Part shown: in pieces, positions 48,060-56,706 of the stretch
Layout: each line of letters begins with the position of its first letter
Position numbering within the stretch: position 1 is the stretch's first letter
Assembly: GCA_963825765.1 (NCBI GenBank)
Contig: CAWGUU010000003.1
Span: 124,001 to 188,000 of the forward strand
DNA: 64,000 nt
Source of the DNA: CAWGUU01 sp963825765
GTDB taxonomy: Bacteria > Actinomycetota > Acidimicrobiia > Acidimicrobiales > AC-14
Direction of reading: 5' to 3'
Made by a program: the position numbers and the translations under genes
The notes under the pieces: generated by a model
The model's database searches: none
Seen by the model: only the letters and a program-made list of their open reading frames with translations
Told to the model about the DNA's origin: nothing

Positions 48060-49217
48060 TCACGTGATACCCAGGCTGACGATCACGAGAATCAAGCAAA
48101 CGGCGCCCACGAAGTCCACGGAGGACGTGACCACGGGGACTCCGTAGGTGTCGGGGTCGACGCCGAACCGGAAGGCGGCGATCGTGCCGTAGTAGGCGAC
48201 GGCGATCACGAACAGGACGGCGCCGAGCCCGCCGACCAACGACGCCGCCACCATCTTGGGCAGGCCGGGGCTGGCCTGTCCCAGAGCCGTCCCCACCAGG
48301 TGGGCGCCGATGCCGTTGAAGAGGTAGACGGGGGCCCCCAGCACCAGGGCCATGGCTCCGTCGAAGCGGGCCTCGTGGCCGGGGAAGGGGTCGGGGGCCA
48401 TGAGGCCGAGATGCAGCTTGGTCGACAGCCGGCTGGACAGGATGCCGCCGAGCGCGCCGGCGCTGCTGATGAACGCGGGGAACAGGATCAACAGGGCCGG
48501 GTACGTCGAGAAGACGTCCAGCTGCTTCTCGATGGCGATGCCGGCCATGGTGCTGAGGCAGGCGGCGGTCAGGAGGATGGGTGCCGATTCGCGGACGATC
48601 TGACGGAGCATGTCCCGACGGGACCGCCAGGCGACCACGAAGACGGCGACGCTGACCGCCCCGAGCGCGGCTCCGAGCACCCCGTCGGCAGCGCCGTCGC
48701 CGACCAGCAGGCTGGCGACCCACAGAGCGGGGAGGGTGAGGACGTCACCGAGGGTCGAGACCAGCGGGGCGGTCACGTTGTCGAGGTCCCAGTCGTAGCG
48801 CACCGAGCCGGCGGCCAGGGCGACGGTGGCCACGAGGACGACGACCGATGCCAGGAGCCCGCCGAGGACCGAGATCAGGGCGAGGTCGAACACCGAGATG
48901 GTGTTCATGACCCCGAGGGCGACGGCGACGACCTTGGCCACGACGGCCAAGGCCAGCGAGAGGCTGAGGGTCAGCACGAGGGAGGCGGCCACGTTCTGGC
49001 CCATCACCGTCTGCGGCCGCAGCGACAGTCGGAACGTGCCGACGTGGATCGACGTGCTCAGCCGGTTGCCGAGAGAGGAGAAGACATTGCCCCGCAGGCC
49101 GATGGCGGCCGGCACCAGCACCAGCAGACCGGGGAGGCGCTCGAACGTTCCGGTGATGGACCCGAGCACCGCCCCCGCCGCCAGGCTGGTGGCGCTGTTG
49201 AGGACCAGAGCCACCAT
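48060..49217 (-). CDS. MgtE/SLC41-type divalent cation transporter, N-terminus probably frameshifted
   Basis: The 385 residues from ATG 49217 contain two MgtE-type membrane repeats ('LNSATSLAAGAVLGSITGTF', 'AAIGLRGNVFSSLGNRLST'; then 'FPAFISSAGALGGILSSRLS') with no CBS or N-terminal regulatory domain, like SLC41-related transporters. Coding potential extends upstream without a stop ('ERERRNVLARIQQGRPRLIR', 'RLLDLLGPSADGARQS'), but no usual start exists in that frame. In another frame an ATG at 49572 opens 'MARPPRRNRAEDRSAASEG' and meets this frame at a GGTCAA-repeat near 49407. A slippage indel there seems likely; the true gene may span 48060-49572. Confidence 0.78.
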   Translation of the reverse strand: MVALVLNSATSLAAGAVLGSITGTFERLPGLLVLVPAAIGLRGNVFSSLGNRLSTSIHVGTFRLSLRPQTVMGQNVAASLVLTLSLSLALAVVAKVVAVALGVMNTISVFDLALISVLGGLLASVVVLVATVALAAGSVRYDWDLDNVTAPLVSTLGDVLTLPALWVASLLVGDGAADGVLGAALGAVSVAVFVVAWRSRRDMLRQIVRESAPILLTAACLSTMAGIAIEKQLDVFSTYPALLILFPAFISSAGALGGILSSRLSTKLHLGLMAPDPFPGHEARFDGAMALVLGAPVYLFNGIGAHLVGTALGQASPGLPKMVAASLVGGLGAVLFVIAVAYYGTIAAFRFGVDPDTYGVPVVTSSVDFVGAVCLILVIVSLGIT

Positions 49218-49708
49218 GCTCTGGCGGGCGCCGTCGGCGCTGGGCCCGAGCAGGTCGAGCAGGCGCCGGATGAGCCGGGGCCGGCCCTGCTGGATGCGGG
49301 CGAGGACGTTGCGACGCTCCCGCTCGGCGGCGTCGGGCGGGAGGTCCCGCCGCCAGCTACGCCGCCCGGAGGAGGTGTCGGAGCCGGCGTCCTTGACCTT
49401 GACCTTGCTTTGACCTTGTGTTGGCCTTGGCGTTGGCCCTCGCCTTGGTCTCGACCTCAGCCGGCTTGGCGCCGCCCTTGGCCCGGCGACGGGCCGGCCT
49501 GTCGTCCCCCTTGGTGCCCTCGGACGCGGCCGACCGATCCTCGGCGCGGTTGCGACGGGGCGGGCGAGCCATGACTCGGCGGGTCCATCTGTGGTGCGTC
49601 CTTCATGACGAGGTCATCGTAGGCGGGCTCGACGCCGGCAGCCCGGCTCTTCCCGGAGCGGACTGATTCTTGCCGAGGGCGGGTTGGAACCGGCCGTACA
49701 GTCGTCCG

Positions 49709-51136
49709 ATGGCTGACGCGGTAGTCGTCGGGGCGGGGCCCAACGGGCTGGCGGCGGCGGTGACGCTGGCCCGCGCCGGACTGTCGGTGCAAGTCCTGGA
49801 GGCGGCCGAATCGATCGGCGGCGGCACCCGGTCGGAGGAGCTGACCCTGCCCGGGTTCGTCCACGACGTGTGCTCCACCATCCACCCGCTCGGCGCGGCC
49901 TCGCCGGTGTTCGGGGACATGCCACTCGCCGACCACGGCCTGGAATGGATCCACCCGCCGGCGCCGGCCGCTCACCCCCTGCCGGGCGGACGGGCGGTCG
50001 TCCTGGAGCGGTCCCTTGACGACACCGCCGCCGCCCTTGGGGACGACGGCCGAGCCTGGCGGCGGCTGGTGGCGCCGCTGGTCCGGCGTTGGGACGACGT
50101 GGCCGACACGACGCTCGGCCCCCTGCTGCGCCCCCCTCGGCACCCCCTCGTCCTCACCCGGTTCGGCCTGCGGGCGATCTGGCCGGCCACCGCCCTCGCC
50201 CGGCACCGGTTCGACGGCGAGGACGCCCGAGCCGTCTTCGCCGGCCTGGCCGGGCACGCCGTCCTCGATCTGGCCCGGCCGATGACCTCGTCGTTCGGGC
50301 TCATGTTCGCGGCCAGCGCCCATGCCGTCGGGTGGCCCCTGGCCAAGGGCGGGTCGCAGCGGGTCGCCGACGCGCTGGCCTCCTACCTGCGCTCGCTGGG
50401 CGGGACGGTGGTGACCGGTCGGCGGGTGGCTTCGCTCGACGACCTCCCACCGGCGCGGGTCGTGCTCTTCGACCTGACGCCGCGCCAGGTCGTCGAGATC
50501 GCGGGCGACAGGATGGGCCCCATCCGTCGCCGGCGCCTGGGCCGGTTCCGCTACGGGCCGGGGGCGTTCAAGGTCGACTACGCCCTGTCCGGCCCGGTGC
50601 CGTGGGCGGCCGAGGGCGTGAACAGGGCGGCCGCCGTCCATCTCGGGGGGACGATGGAGGAGATCGCCGCCGCCGAGCGCGAGGTGGCCAGGGGCCGCCA
50701 CGCCGAGCGGCCCTACGTGCTGGGCGCCCAGACCAGCCTGTTCGACCCGAGCCGGGCGCCGGCCGGGGAGCACACGTTCTGGGCCTACTGCCACGTCCCC
50801 CACGGGTCCACCGTCGACATGACCACCGCCATCGAGGACCAGATCGAACGCTTCGCCCCCGGCTTCCGCGACGTCGTCCTCGCCCGCCACGCCCATTTCC
50901 CGGCCGACCTCCAGCGCCATGACGCGAACTACATAGGCGGCGACGTGGCCGGCGGGTCCCACGGCGGCCTCCAGCTCTTCGCCCGGCCGGTGCTGGCCCT
51001 CGACCCCTACAAGCTGCACGTCAGGGGCATGGACGCCTTCCTGTGCTCGTCGTCCACCCCGCCCGGCGCCGGCGTCCACGGGATGTGCGGGTGGTGGGCC
51101 GCCCGCAGCGCGCTCCGCAGCCTCGGAGCCCGCTGA
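49709..51136 (+). CDS. FAD-dependent oxidoreductase, phytoene-desaturase-like
   Basis: A 475-residue amine-oxidase/phytoene-desaturase-type flavoprotein. N-terminal dinucleotide motif 'AVVVGAGPNGLAAAVTLARA' (GxGxxG), 'LEAAESIGGGTRSEE' and 'FVHDVCSTIHPLG' are typical of the CrtI-like/NAD(P)-FAD-dependent group common in actinobacteria; the C-terminal flavin-contact region shows 'DAFLCSSSTPPGAGVHGMCG', the usual GxGVHGMxG block. The substrate is not predictable; no carotenoid genes are adjacent. ATG 49709 lies 6 nt after TACAGT. Divergent from the MgtE-like gene. Confidence 0.82.
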   Translation: MADAVVVGAGPNGLAAAVTLARAGLSVQVLEAAESIGGGTRSEELTLPGFVHDVCSTIHPLGAASPVFGDMPLADHGLEWIHPPAPAAHPLPGGRAVVLERSLDDTAAALGDDGRAWRRLVAPLVRRWDDVADTTLGPLLRPPRHPLVLTRFGLRAIWPATALARHRFDGEDARAVFAGLAGHAVLDLARPMTSSFGLMFAASAHAVGWPLAKGGSQRVADALASYLRSLGGTVVTGRRVASLDDLPPARVVLFDLTPRQVVEIAGDRMGPIRRRRLGRFRYGPGAFKVDYALSGPVPWAAEGVNRAAAVHLGGTMEEIAAAEREVARGRHAERPYVLGAQTSLFDPSRAPAGEHTFWAYCHVPHGSTVDMTTAIEDQIERFAPGFRDVVLARHAHFPADLQRHDANYIGGDVAGGSHGGLQLFARPVLALDPYKLHVRGMDAFLCSSSTPPGAGVHGMCGWWAARSALRSLGAR

Positions 51137-51228
51137 CCGGGGGCGACGAGCGGCCGCAACCTCGGCTGGCTAGGTTTCCCTTACCCGGTTGGCCCGTATC
51201 GGCCAGCCCGAGCCAAGGGGGTCCTACC

Positions 51229-52548
51229 GTGCGCCGTCCCCTTCTTCTCACGGCCGTCGTGCTCGCGCTCGTCCTCGGGGCGTGCTCGTCGTCGTCGTCC
51301 GACACTTCTGCCACGACCGTTCCGGGCGGCCAGACGACATCTGGAGCCCTCGAGGGGGTGACGGTGCCTGACACCTTCACATCCCTTGTTCTCGTGCCGC
51401 TCACCACCGGAACGTTCCCGTTCCTGGGATCCGATCAGAAGTACCACGTCACCTACGACCTGCAGCTCACGAACGCCTCGCAGGTCCCTGCCACGCTCGA
51501 GAAGATCGACGTGGTCGACGGCCGCGATCCCACCAAGGTCCTCGCGTCGTTCTCCGGCGCGCAGCTCGTCGATCCGACCTGCATTCCGGGCGACTGCAAC
51601 CGACTGCGCCTCCTCCCGTCCGCTGGCGCGCCGGACGCCGCCATCGCGCCCCAGGAGTCGCGCGCCCTGCTCCTCGACTTGACGTTCGACACGCTGGCGC
51701 AGGCGCCCAAGGCGGTGCTGCACCACCTCTACGGCACGGGAGCCGCCTCGCCGCCGGACAGGACCCCTTCGCCGCTCGACTACCTGGCGGCCCCGTACGA
51801 CATCTCGGCGGGGACCCCTCGGGTCATCGGTCCGCCGGTGAAGGGCAAGAACTGGGTCGCACTCAACGGCTGCTGCGACATCGGCTGGCCCCACCGGACG
51901 TCCGTCAACTCGCTCAACGGCAAGCTCGCCAACAGCCAGACCTTCGCCATCGACTGGAAGCAGACCAACGACAAGGGCGAGTTCTACGTGGGCGACAGGA
52001 CCAAGAACGAGAGCTTCGTCGACTACGGCTCGACCATCTACGCCGTCGCCGACGGAACCGTGGTCGCGACGCTCGACACCGAGGAGGCCAACGCACCCGG
52101 CATCCTTCCTGCAGCCGACCCGGTGCTCGGGCCGAAGCTGACGGTCAAGAACGTCGACGGCAATCACATCGTCCAGGACATCGGTGGAGGCGCCTATGCC
52201 ATGTACGCCCACCTCCTCAAAGGCACGATGAAGGTGAAGGTCGGAGACAAGGTGAAGAAGGGCGACCCGATCGCCCAGCTGGGCAACACCGGGAACTCCA
52301 ACGCCTCCCACATGCACTTCCAACTGATGGACGACCCCTCGCTGCTGCAGGCCAACGGCCTCCCGTACGTCATCGACGAGTTCACCTATCTCGGCCAGGT
52401 CCCGCCCCTCTCGGTCCTGGAAGCCGACGACTTCCTCTCCGGGACATTCCTGCCCGCAACACCGGCCGCCGGCCAGGCCCGCACCGACCAGCTGCCCTTG
52501 GTGCTGGCCATCGTCGACTTCCCAGGGCCACCGGGTAGCGGAGGGTAG
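51229..52548 (+). CDS. M23-like (LytM) peptidase lipoprotein
   Basis: A 439-residue exported protein: signal peptide with lipobox 'LVLGAC' near residue 19, an immunoglobulin-like N-terminal region, and a C-terminal LytM fold with 'FAIDWKQTNDKGEFY' near 245, 'YGSTIYAVADGTVVATLD' near 265, 'YAMYAHLLKGTMKVKVGDKV' near 325 and 'SNASHMHFQLMD' near 360 (the HxH ligand pair). The first His of classical M23 enzymes is not obvious before 'AID', so activity may be altered. It may cut or bind peptidoglycan stems. AAGGGG nine bases upstream supports GTG 51229. Confidence 0.8.
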   Translation: MRRPLLLTAVVLALVLGACSSSSSDTSATTVPGGQTTSGALEGVTVPDTFTSLVLVPLTTGTFPFLGSDQKYHVTYDLQLTNASQVPATLEKIDVVDGRDPTKVLASFSGAQLVDPTCIPGDCNRLRLLPSAGAPDAAIAPQESRALLLDLTFDTLAQAPKAVLHHLYGTGAASPPDRTPSPLDYLAAPYDISAGTPRVIGPPVKGKNWVALNGCCDIGWPHRTSVNSLNGKLANSQTFAIDWKQTNDKGEFYVGDRTKNESFVDYGSTIYAVADGTVVATLDTEEANAPGILPAADPVLGPKLTVKNVDGNHIVQDIGGGAYAMYAHLLKGTMKVKVGDKVKKGDPIAQLGNTGNSNASHMHFQLMDDPSLLQANGLPYVIDEFTYLGQVPPLSVLEADDFLSGTFLPATPAAGQARTDQLPLVLAIVDFPGPPGSGG

Positions 52549-52564
52549 GGACCACCGGCCCGCC

Positions 52565-52607
52565 GAGCGTGCAAGAAGGTCGGATTCAGCGACCTTTTTG
52601 CACGCTC
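52565..52607. terminator. Long bidirectional hairpin terminator
   Basis: An 18-bp stem (52565-52582 with 52590-52607, one mismatch) around GATTCAG. The right arm reads CGACCTTTTTGCACG, giving a U-run for the plus-strand transcript; the mirror gives an A/U-rich run for glnD on the other strand. It separates the convergent M23 and glnD genes. Confidence 0.75.
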
Positions 52608-52610
52608 ACC

Positions 52611-54920
52611 TCACAGCCTTGACAGCTCCACAAGCACGGCCCGCTCGATCTCGCGGGCGTGCTCGCCGTCGGCCACCTTGGCTCCGTTGGCGTCGACGAC
52701 GTAGAAGCTGTCGACGACCTCGTGGCCGAGGGTGGCGACCTTGGCGTGGCGGATGTCGAGGCTGAGATCGGCGAGGGCCCGGGTGATCCGGTAGAGCGTG
52801 CCGATGCTGTCGGGGGCCCGCACCTCGACGACGGTGGCCGTCTTCGACGCCCGGTTGTCGACGGTGACCGTCGTGGTGGCCGGGGCCGCGGCGCGGACCT
52901 CGCGGCCCAGCCGTGCGTACCGCCGGGCCCGGTCGGCGACGCCGGCCTCCAGCGAGAGCCGTCCCGCCAGGGCCCGGCTCAGGTCCGCCTCCACCTCGGC
53001 CCAGTCGGGCTCGCCGCCGAACACGGGCTGGACGTCGAACTCCTCCAGGGCCGTGCCGTCGTCACCCGACCACGCCCGCGCCGCCAGCACGTCGAGGCCG
53101 TGGATGGTGAGCGTGCCGGCGACCCGGCTGAACAGGCCGGGCCGGTCGGGTGCGGCGATGGTGACCGACTGGCCCCTGCCCTGCACGCATAGCGATCCGG
53201 CGTCCCGGGCCTGGGCGACGAGGTCGAGGCCGTGAGCGGTGGGAAAGCTGCGAGCGGTCGCCGGCGCCGGTTCCCCGGACATGTGAGCGGCCACGCGCTC
53301 GGCCAGGTCGGTGACCAACCCCGCCTTCCAATCGCTCCAGGCCGCCGGGCCGGTGGCGAGCGAGTCGGCCTCGGTGAGGGGGTGGAGCAGCTCGAGGACC
53401 AGGGGGTCGCCGAGGGCGTCGGCCACCGCCGTGATGGTGGTCTCGTCGTCGAGGTCGCGGCGGGTGGCGGCGTCGGCCAGGAGCAGATGGTGGCGAGCAA
53501 GCGCGCACAGCAGGGCGACGTCGTCGGGTGGAAACCCCATCCGGGCGGCGATGGTGGCCATCACCTGCTCGCCGGTGAGGCTGTGGTCGTCGCCCAGCTC
53601 GGGAGTGAATCCCTTGCCGATGTCGTGCAACCAGGTGCCGACCAGCAGCAGGTCGGGTCGGCTCACCCGTCCGACCCGCGACGCGGCGCCGGCCGCCGCC
53701 TCGCACAGGTGACGGTCGACGGTGAACCGGTGGTAGGCGTTGCGCTGCGGACGGCTGCGCACCGCCGTCCACTCCGGCAGCAGCCGCACCAGCAGCCCCT
53801 TCTGGTCGAGGGTCTCGAGCACACCGATGGCGGCGCGCCCCGATCCCAGCAGGTCGACCAGCGCCGTCCTGGCATCGTCGGGCCAGGGGTCCCCCGGGCC
53901 CGTCGCCTCGACGGCCAGGCGCTCCAGGGCGTTCCGGCCGAGGGCCGTGCCCGTCGTGGCCGCGGCGGCCGCGGCGCGGAGCACGAGGGTGCCGTCGCCG
54001 GCCGGGTCGGCGTCGGGAGCCAGTTCCACCCTGCCCTCCCGGAGCAGCAGTCCCGGCCCGAGGCGGCGGTCGGACGCCGCCACCCTGCCCCTCGGACCCT
54101 GCAGCGCGGATTCGATCCGGTCCCACGTGTCGTCGCTCGTCCAGGCGATGGCGCGGGCCGCCGCCGCCACCCTGGCCATCAGCACGTCCGCGTCACGGTC
54201 GCCGAGAGCGGCGGCGACGGCGTCCTGCTCCTGCAGCAGGAGCCGGTCGGACGCCTTTCCGGTACGGCGGTGGAGCACGATCCGTACCTCGAGCAGGGTG
54301 GTCGAGGCCGCGGCCAGGGCGGAGTGGTCGTCGTCGAGGAGCATGCGCCGGGCGCACTCGGCCCAGTTCAGCGAGTGCACGTCGCGGAGCCCGCCCCTGC
54401 CGTCCTTCACGTCCGGTTCGAGCAGGAAGGCGACCTCGCCCGACTGCTCGTGGCGCTCCACGACCCGAGCCCCGAGCGCCCGCAGCCACCGGGCCGGCTT
54501 GGCCTGCCAGGACTGCAGGGCCCGGGTGGCCAGGTCGGTCGCCAGTCGCTCGTCGCCGGCGATCAGCCTGGTGTCGAGCAGGGAGGTGGCGGTGTCGAGG
54601 TCGTCGGCGGCCAACGACACCGCCTCCTTCACCGTCCGCATGCCGTGGCCCAGCTTCAGCCCGGCGTCCCAGAGCGGGTACCAGACCCGCTCGGCCAGCT
54701 GCGTCGTCTCCTTGCGGTTCTTGCCGTCGTGGACGAGGAGGACGTCGAGGTCGCTGCCCGGGCACAGGTCGCCCCTGCCGTAGCCGCCCACCGCCACCAG
54801 GGCTGTGCCCGTGTGCCCCGAGGCTCCCGGGTCGCCGAACAGGTCGACCAGCCAGGAGTCGGCCAGGGCGGTGTAGGCCCGACAGAAGTCGAGACCCCGG
54901 AGGGACGGGTCGGCCAGCAG
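52611..54920 (-). CDS. glnD: Bifunctional [PII] uridylyltransferase/uridylyl-removing enzyme
   Basis: About 769 residues, the length of actinobacterial GlnD. Order: nucleotidyltransferase domain ('ALVAVGGYGRGDLCPGSDLD', G-x-G-D-L-x-P-x-S-D-x-D), helical region ('HDGKNRKETTQLAERVWYPL' and 'FLLEPDVKDGRGGLRDVHS'), HD domain ('GTWLHDIGKGF' and 'ARHHLLLADAAT'), and two C-terminal ACT domains ('VTIAAPDRPGLFSRVAGTLT', 'VRAPDSIGTLYRITRALADL'). It senses glutamine and modifies PII on Tyr51. In-frame homology extends upstream of the GTG at 54797 ('LRGLDFCRAYTALADSWLVD'), but no ATG, GTG or TTG is there; CTG 54920, 11 bases after AAGGAGG, is the best start. Confidence 0.9.
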   Translation of the reverse strand: MLADPSLRGLDFCRAYTALADSWLVDLFGDPGASGHTGTALVAVGGYGRGDLCPGSDLDVLLVHDGKNRKETTQLAERVWYPLWDAGLKLGHGMRTVKEAVSLAADDLDTATSLLDTRLIAGDERLATDLATRALQSWQAKPARWLRALGARVVERHEQSGEVAFLLEPDVKDGRGGLRDVHSLNWAECARRMLLDDDHSALAAASTTLLEVRIVLHRRTGKASDRLLLQEQDAVAAALGDRDADVLMARVAAAARAIAWTSDDTWDRIESALQGPRGRVAASDRRLGPGLLLREGRVELAPDADPAGDGTLVLRAAAAAATTGTALGRNALERLAVEATGPGDPWPDDARTALVDLLGSGRAAIGVLETLDQKGLLVRLLPEWTAVRSRPQRNAYHRFTVDRHLCEAAAGAASRVGRVSRPDLLLVGTWLHDIGKGFTPELGDDHSLTGEQVMATIAARMGFPPDDVALLCALARHHLLLADAATRRDLDDETTITAVADALGDPLVLELLHPLTEADSLATGPAAWSDWKAGLVTDLAERVAAHMSGEPAPATARSFPTAHGLDLVAQARDAGSLCVQGRGQSVTIAAPDRPGLFSRVAGTLTIHGLDVLAARAWSGDDGTALEEFDVQPVFGGEPDWAEVEADLSRALAGRLSLEAGVADRARRYARLGREVRAAAPATTTVTVDNRASKTATVVEVRAPDSIGTLYRITRALADLSLDIRHAKVATLGHEVVDSFYVVDANGAKVADGEHAREIERAVLVELSRL

Positions 54921-54945
54921 CGCGGCCCGTCCCTCCTTTATGGCG

Positions 54946-55284
54946 TCAGAGTGCGTCGTGCCCCATCTCCCCTGTGCGGATGCGGATCACATCCTCGACG
55001 GGCACCAGCCACACCTTCCCGTCACCGATCTTGTCGGTGCGGGCGGCGGTGACGATGGCGTCGACGATGCTGCGGGCATCGGTGTCGTCGGTGAGGATCT
55101 CCACCCTGACCTTGGGGACGAAGTCCACGGTGTACTCCGAGCCGCGGTAGACCTCGGTGTGGCCCCGCTGCCGGCCGAACCCCTGCACCTCCGACACGGT
55201 CATGCCCTGGACGCCGAGGGCCCGCAGGGCCTCCTTGACGTCGTCGAGCTTGAACGGCTTGATGATCGCGGTCACCAGCTTCAT
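54946..55284 (-). CDS. glnK: PII nitrogen regulatory protein
   Basis: A 112-residue PII protein. Signature 'KLVTAIIKPFKLDDVKEAL' at the N-terminus, T-loop 'RGHTEVYRGSEYTVDFVPKV' with modifiable Tyr51, and 'TDKIGDGKVWLVPVEDVIRI' (PII signature 2) near the end. It integrates 2-oxoglutarate, ATP/ADP and glutamine signals and blocks the ammonium channel when nitrogen is sufficient. It lies one base after the amt stop and just before glnD, the standard actinobacterial amt-glnK-glnD operon. Confidence 0.95.
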   Translation of the reverse strand: MKLVTAIIKPFKLDDVKEALRALGVQGMTVSEVQGFGRQRGHTEVYRGSEYTVDFVPKVRVEILTDDTDARSIVDAIVTAARTDKIGDGKVWLVPVEDVIRIRTGEMGHDAL

Positions 55285-55285
55285 A

Positions 55286-56551
55286 TCAGCCGATCCTCCC
55301 CATTGACCCGAAGTCGCCGGCTGTGTAGGCCGACTCGGCGTGTTGTGTCAGGTCGAGGCCCTCGGCCTCCTCGTCCTCGGTCACCCGCAGACCGATCGTC
55401 GCATCGATGATCTTGGCAAGTATGTACGAGATCACGAACGAGTAGACCAGCGTGGCGAGCACGGCCACGAACTGCTTGCCCAGCAGGCCGGCCCCGCCAC
55501 CGGCGAGCAAGCCGCCGTAGGCGTCGGTTGCGAAGATGCCCAGCAGGAGCGAGCCGGTGATCCCGCCGACAAGGTGGACGGCGATCACGTCGAGCGAGTC
55601 GTCGAAGCCGAACTTGAACTTGATCTGGCAGCAGAGGAAGCAGATGACCCCGGCCAGCAGGCCGATGACGATCGAGCCCATCGGGTTCACGAACCCGGCG
55701 CAGGGGGTGATGGCGACAAGCCCGGCCACCAGACCCGACGCCCCGCCCAGGGTGGTGGCGTGACCCCGCTTGAGCTTCTCGATCAGCAGCCAGGACAGCA
55801 TCGCCGCCGCGGCCGCGGTGTTGGTGTTCACGAAGGCGATGGCGGCGGTGTTGTTGGCGCCCAGGGCCGATCCGGCGTTGAACCCGAACCACCCGAACCA
55901 CAGGATGCCGGCGCCGATCATCGTCCACGGCAGGGCGTGTGGTGGCATCGCCTCACCCGGCCAGCCCTTGCGTTTTCCGAGCACCAGGACGAGGGCCAGG
56001 GCGGCGACCCCGGCGTTGATGTGCACCACCGTGCCGCCGGCGAAGTCGAGGGCTCCCAGCTCGAACAGCCACCCGTTGGGACTGAAGACCCAGTGGGCCA
56101 CCGGGGAGTAGACCAGGATCAGCCAGGCTCCGAGGAACGCCACCCACCCGCCGAACTTCAAGCGGTCGGCCGAAGCCCCGGTGATCAGCGCCGGCGTGAT
56201 GATGGCGAACATCATCTGGAACACGACGAAGGCCAGCGGCGGGATCGTGAGCGCCAGCGCGTCGGTGTAGCCGGGAATCTGAGCGGTCTCGCTGAGCAGG
56301 CCCTTCAGGCCGGCGAAGCTCAGGTTCCCGAGCAGGCCCCCGCCGACGTCGGGGCCGAAGGCCAGGCTGAAGGCCACGAGGACCCACAGCACGCTCACCA
56401 GCCCCATGCAGAAGAAGTTCTGCATGAGCATGGCCAGCATGTTCTTGGCCCTGACCATCCCCCCGTAGAAGAAGGCCAGGCCGGGCGTCATGAACAGGAC
56501 CAACGCCGCCGACGCCAGCACCCACGCGGTATTCCCGCTATCGATCTCCAT
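55286..56551 (-). CDS. amt: Ammonium transporter
   Basis: A 421-residue Amt channel with about eleven membrane helices. Family motifs: 'MTPGLAFFYGGMVRAKNML' near residue 21, 'DFAGGTVVHINAGVAALAL' near 165 (twin-His partner), 'LWFGWFGFNAGSALGANNTA' near 215 (in pieces) and 'DDSLDVIAVHLVGGITGSLL' near 310 with the second pore His. It lacks a cleavable signal, beginning 'MEIDSGNTAWVLASAALVLF'. Scavenges NH4+ under nitrogen limitation and is shut by PII. First gene of the operon; promoter should lie in 56552-56706, shared with the divergent SDR gene. Confidence 0.95.
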   Translation of the reverse strand: MEIDSGNTAWVLASAALVLFMTPGLAFFYGGMVRAKNMLAMLMQNFFCMGLVSVLWVLVAFSLAFGPDVGGGLLGNLSFAGLKGLLSETAQIPGYTDALALTIPPLAFVVFQMMFAIITPALITGASADRLKFGGWVAFLGAWLILVYSPVAHWVFSPNGWLFELGALDFAGGTVVHINAGVAALALVLVLGKRKGWPGEAMPPHALPWTMIGAGILWFGWFGFNAGSALGANNTAAIAFVNTNTAAAAAMLSWLLIEKLKRGHATTLGGASGLVAGLVAITPCAGFVNPMGSIVIGLLAGVICFLCCQIKFKFGFDDSLDVIAVHLVGGITGSLLLGIFATDAYGGLLAGGGAGLLGKQFVAVLATLVYSFVISYILAKIIDATIGLRVTEDEEAEGLDLTQHAESAYTAGDFGSMGRIG

Positions 56552-56706
56552 CGCGTGCCCTCCCCTTGGGCGGTAGTTGGCGGCACGGTAGGCAACGAAC
56601 CTGTCGTCCGTATTTCGCTTGTGTTAAGGGGATGTTGCGTCTCGTCGGCGGCCGCGTGGCCACCGTGCCGAGTGCCCTGCACGGTGCCGATTAGCGTCGA
56701 CTGGGG

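Noticed and set aside
47958..49574. 538-codon open frame on the plus strand opposite the PhoU/TrkA-C and MgtE genes
   Set aside because: Low-complexity Gly/Gln/Asp/His shadow of two well-supported genes on the other strand.
53232..55052. 606-codon open frame opposite glnD
   Set aside because: Opposite strand of a clear GlnD; composition is that of an antisense shadow.
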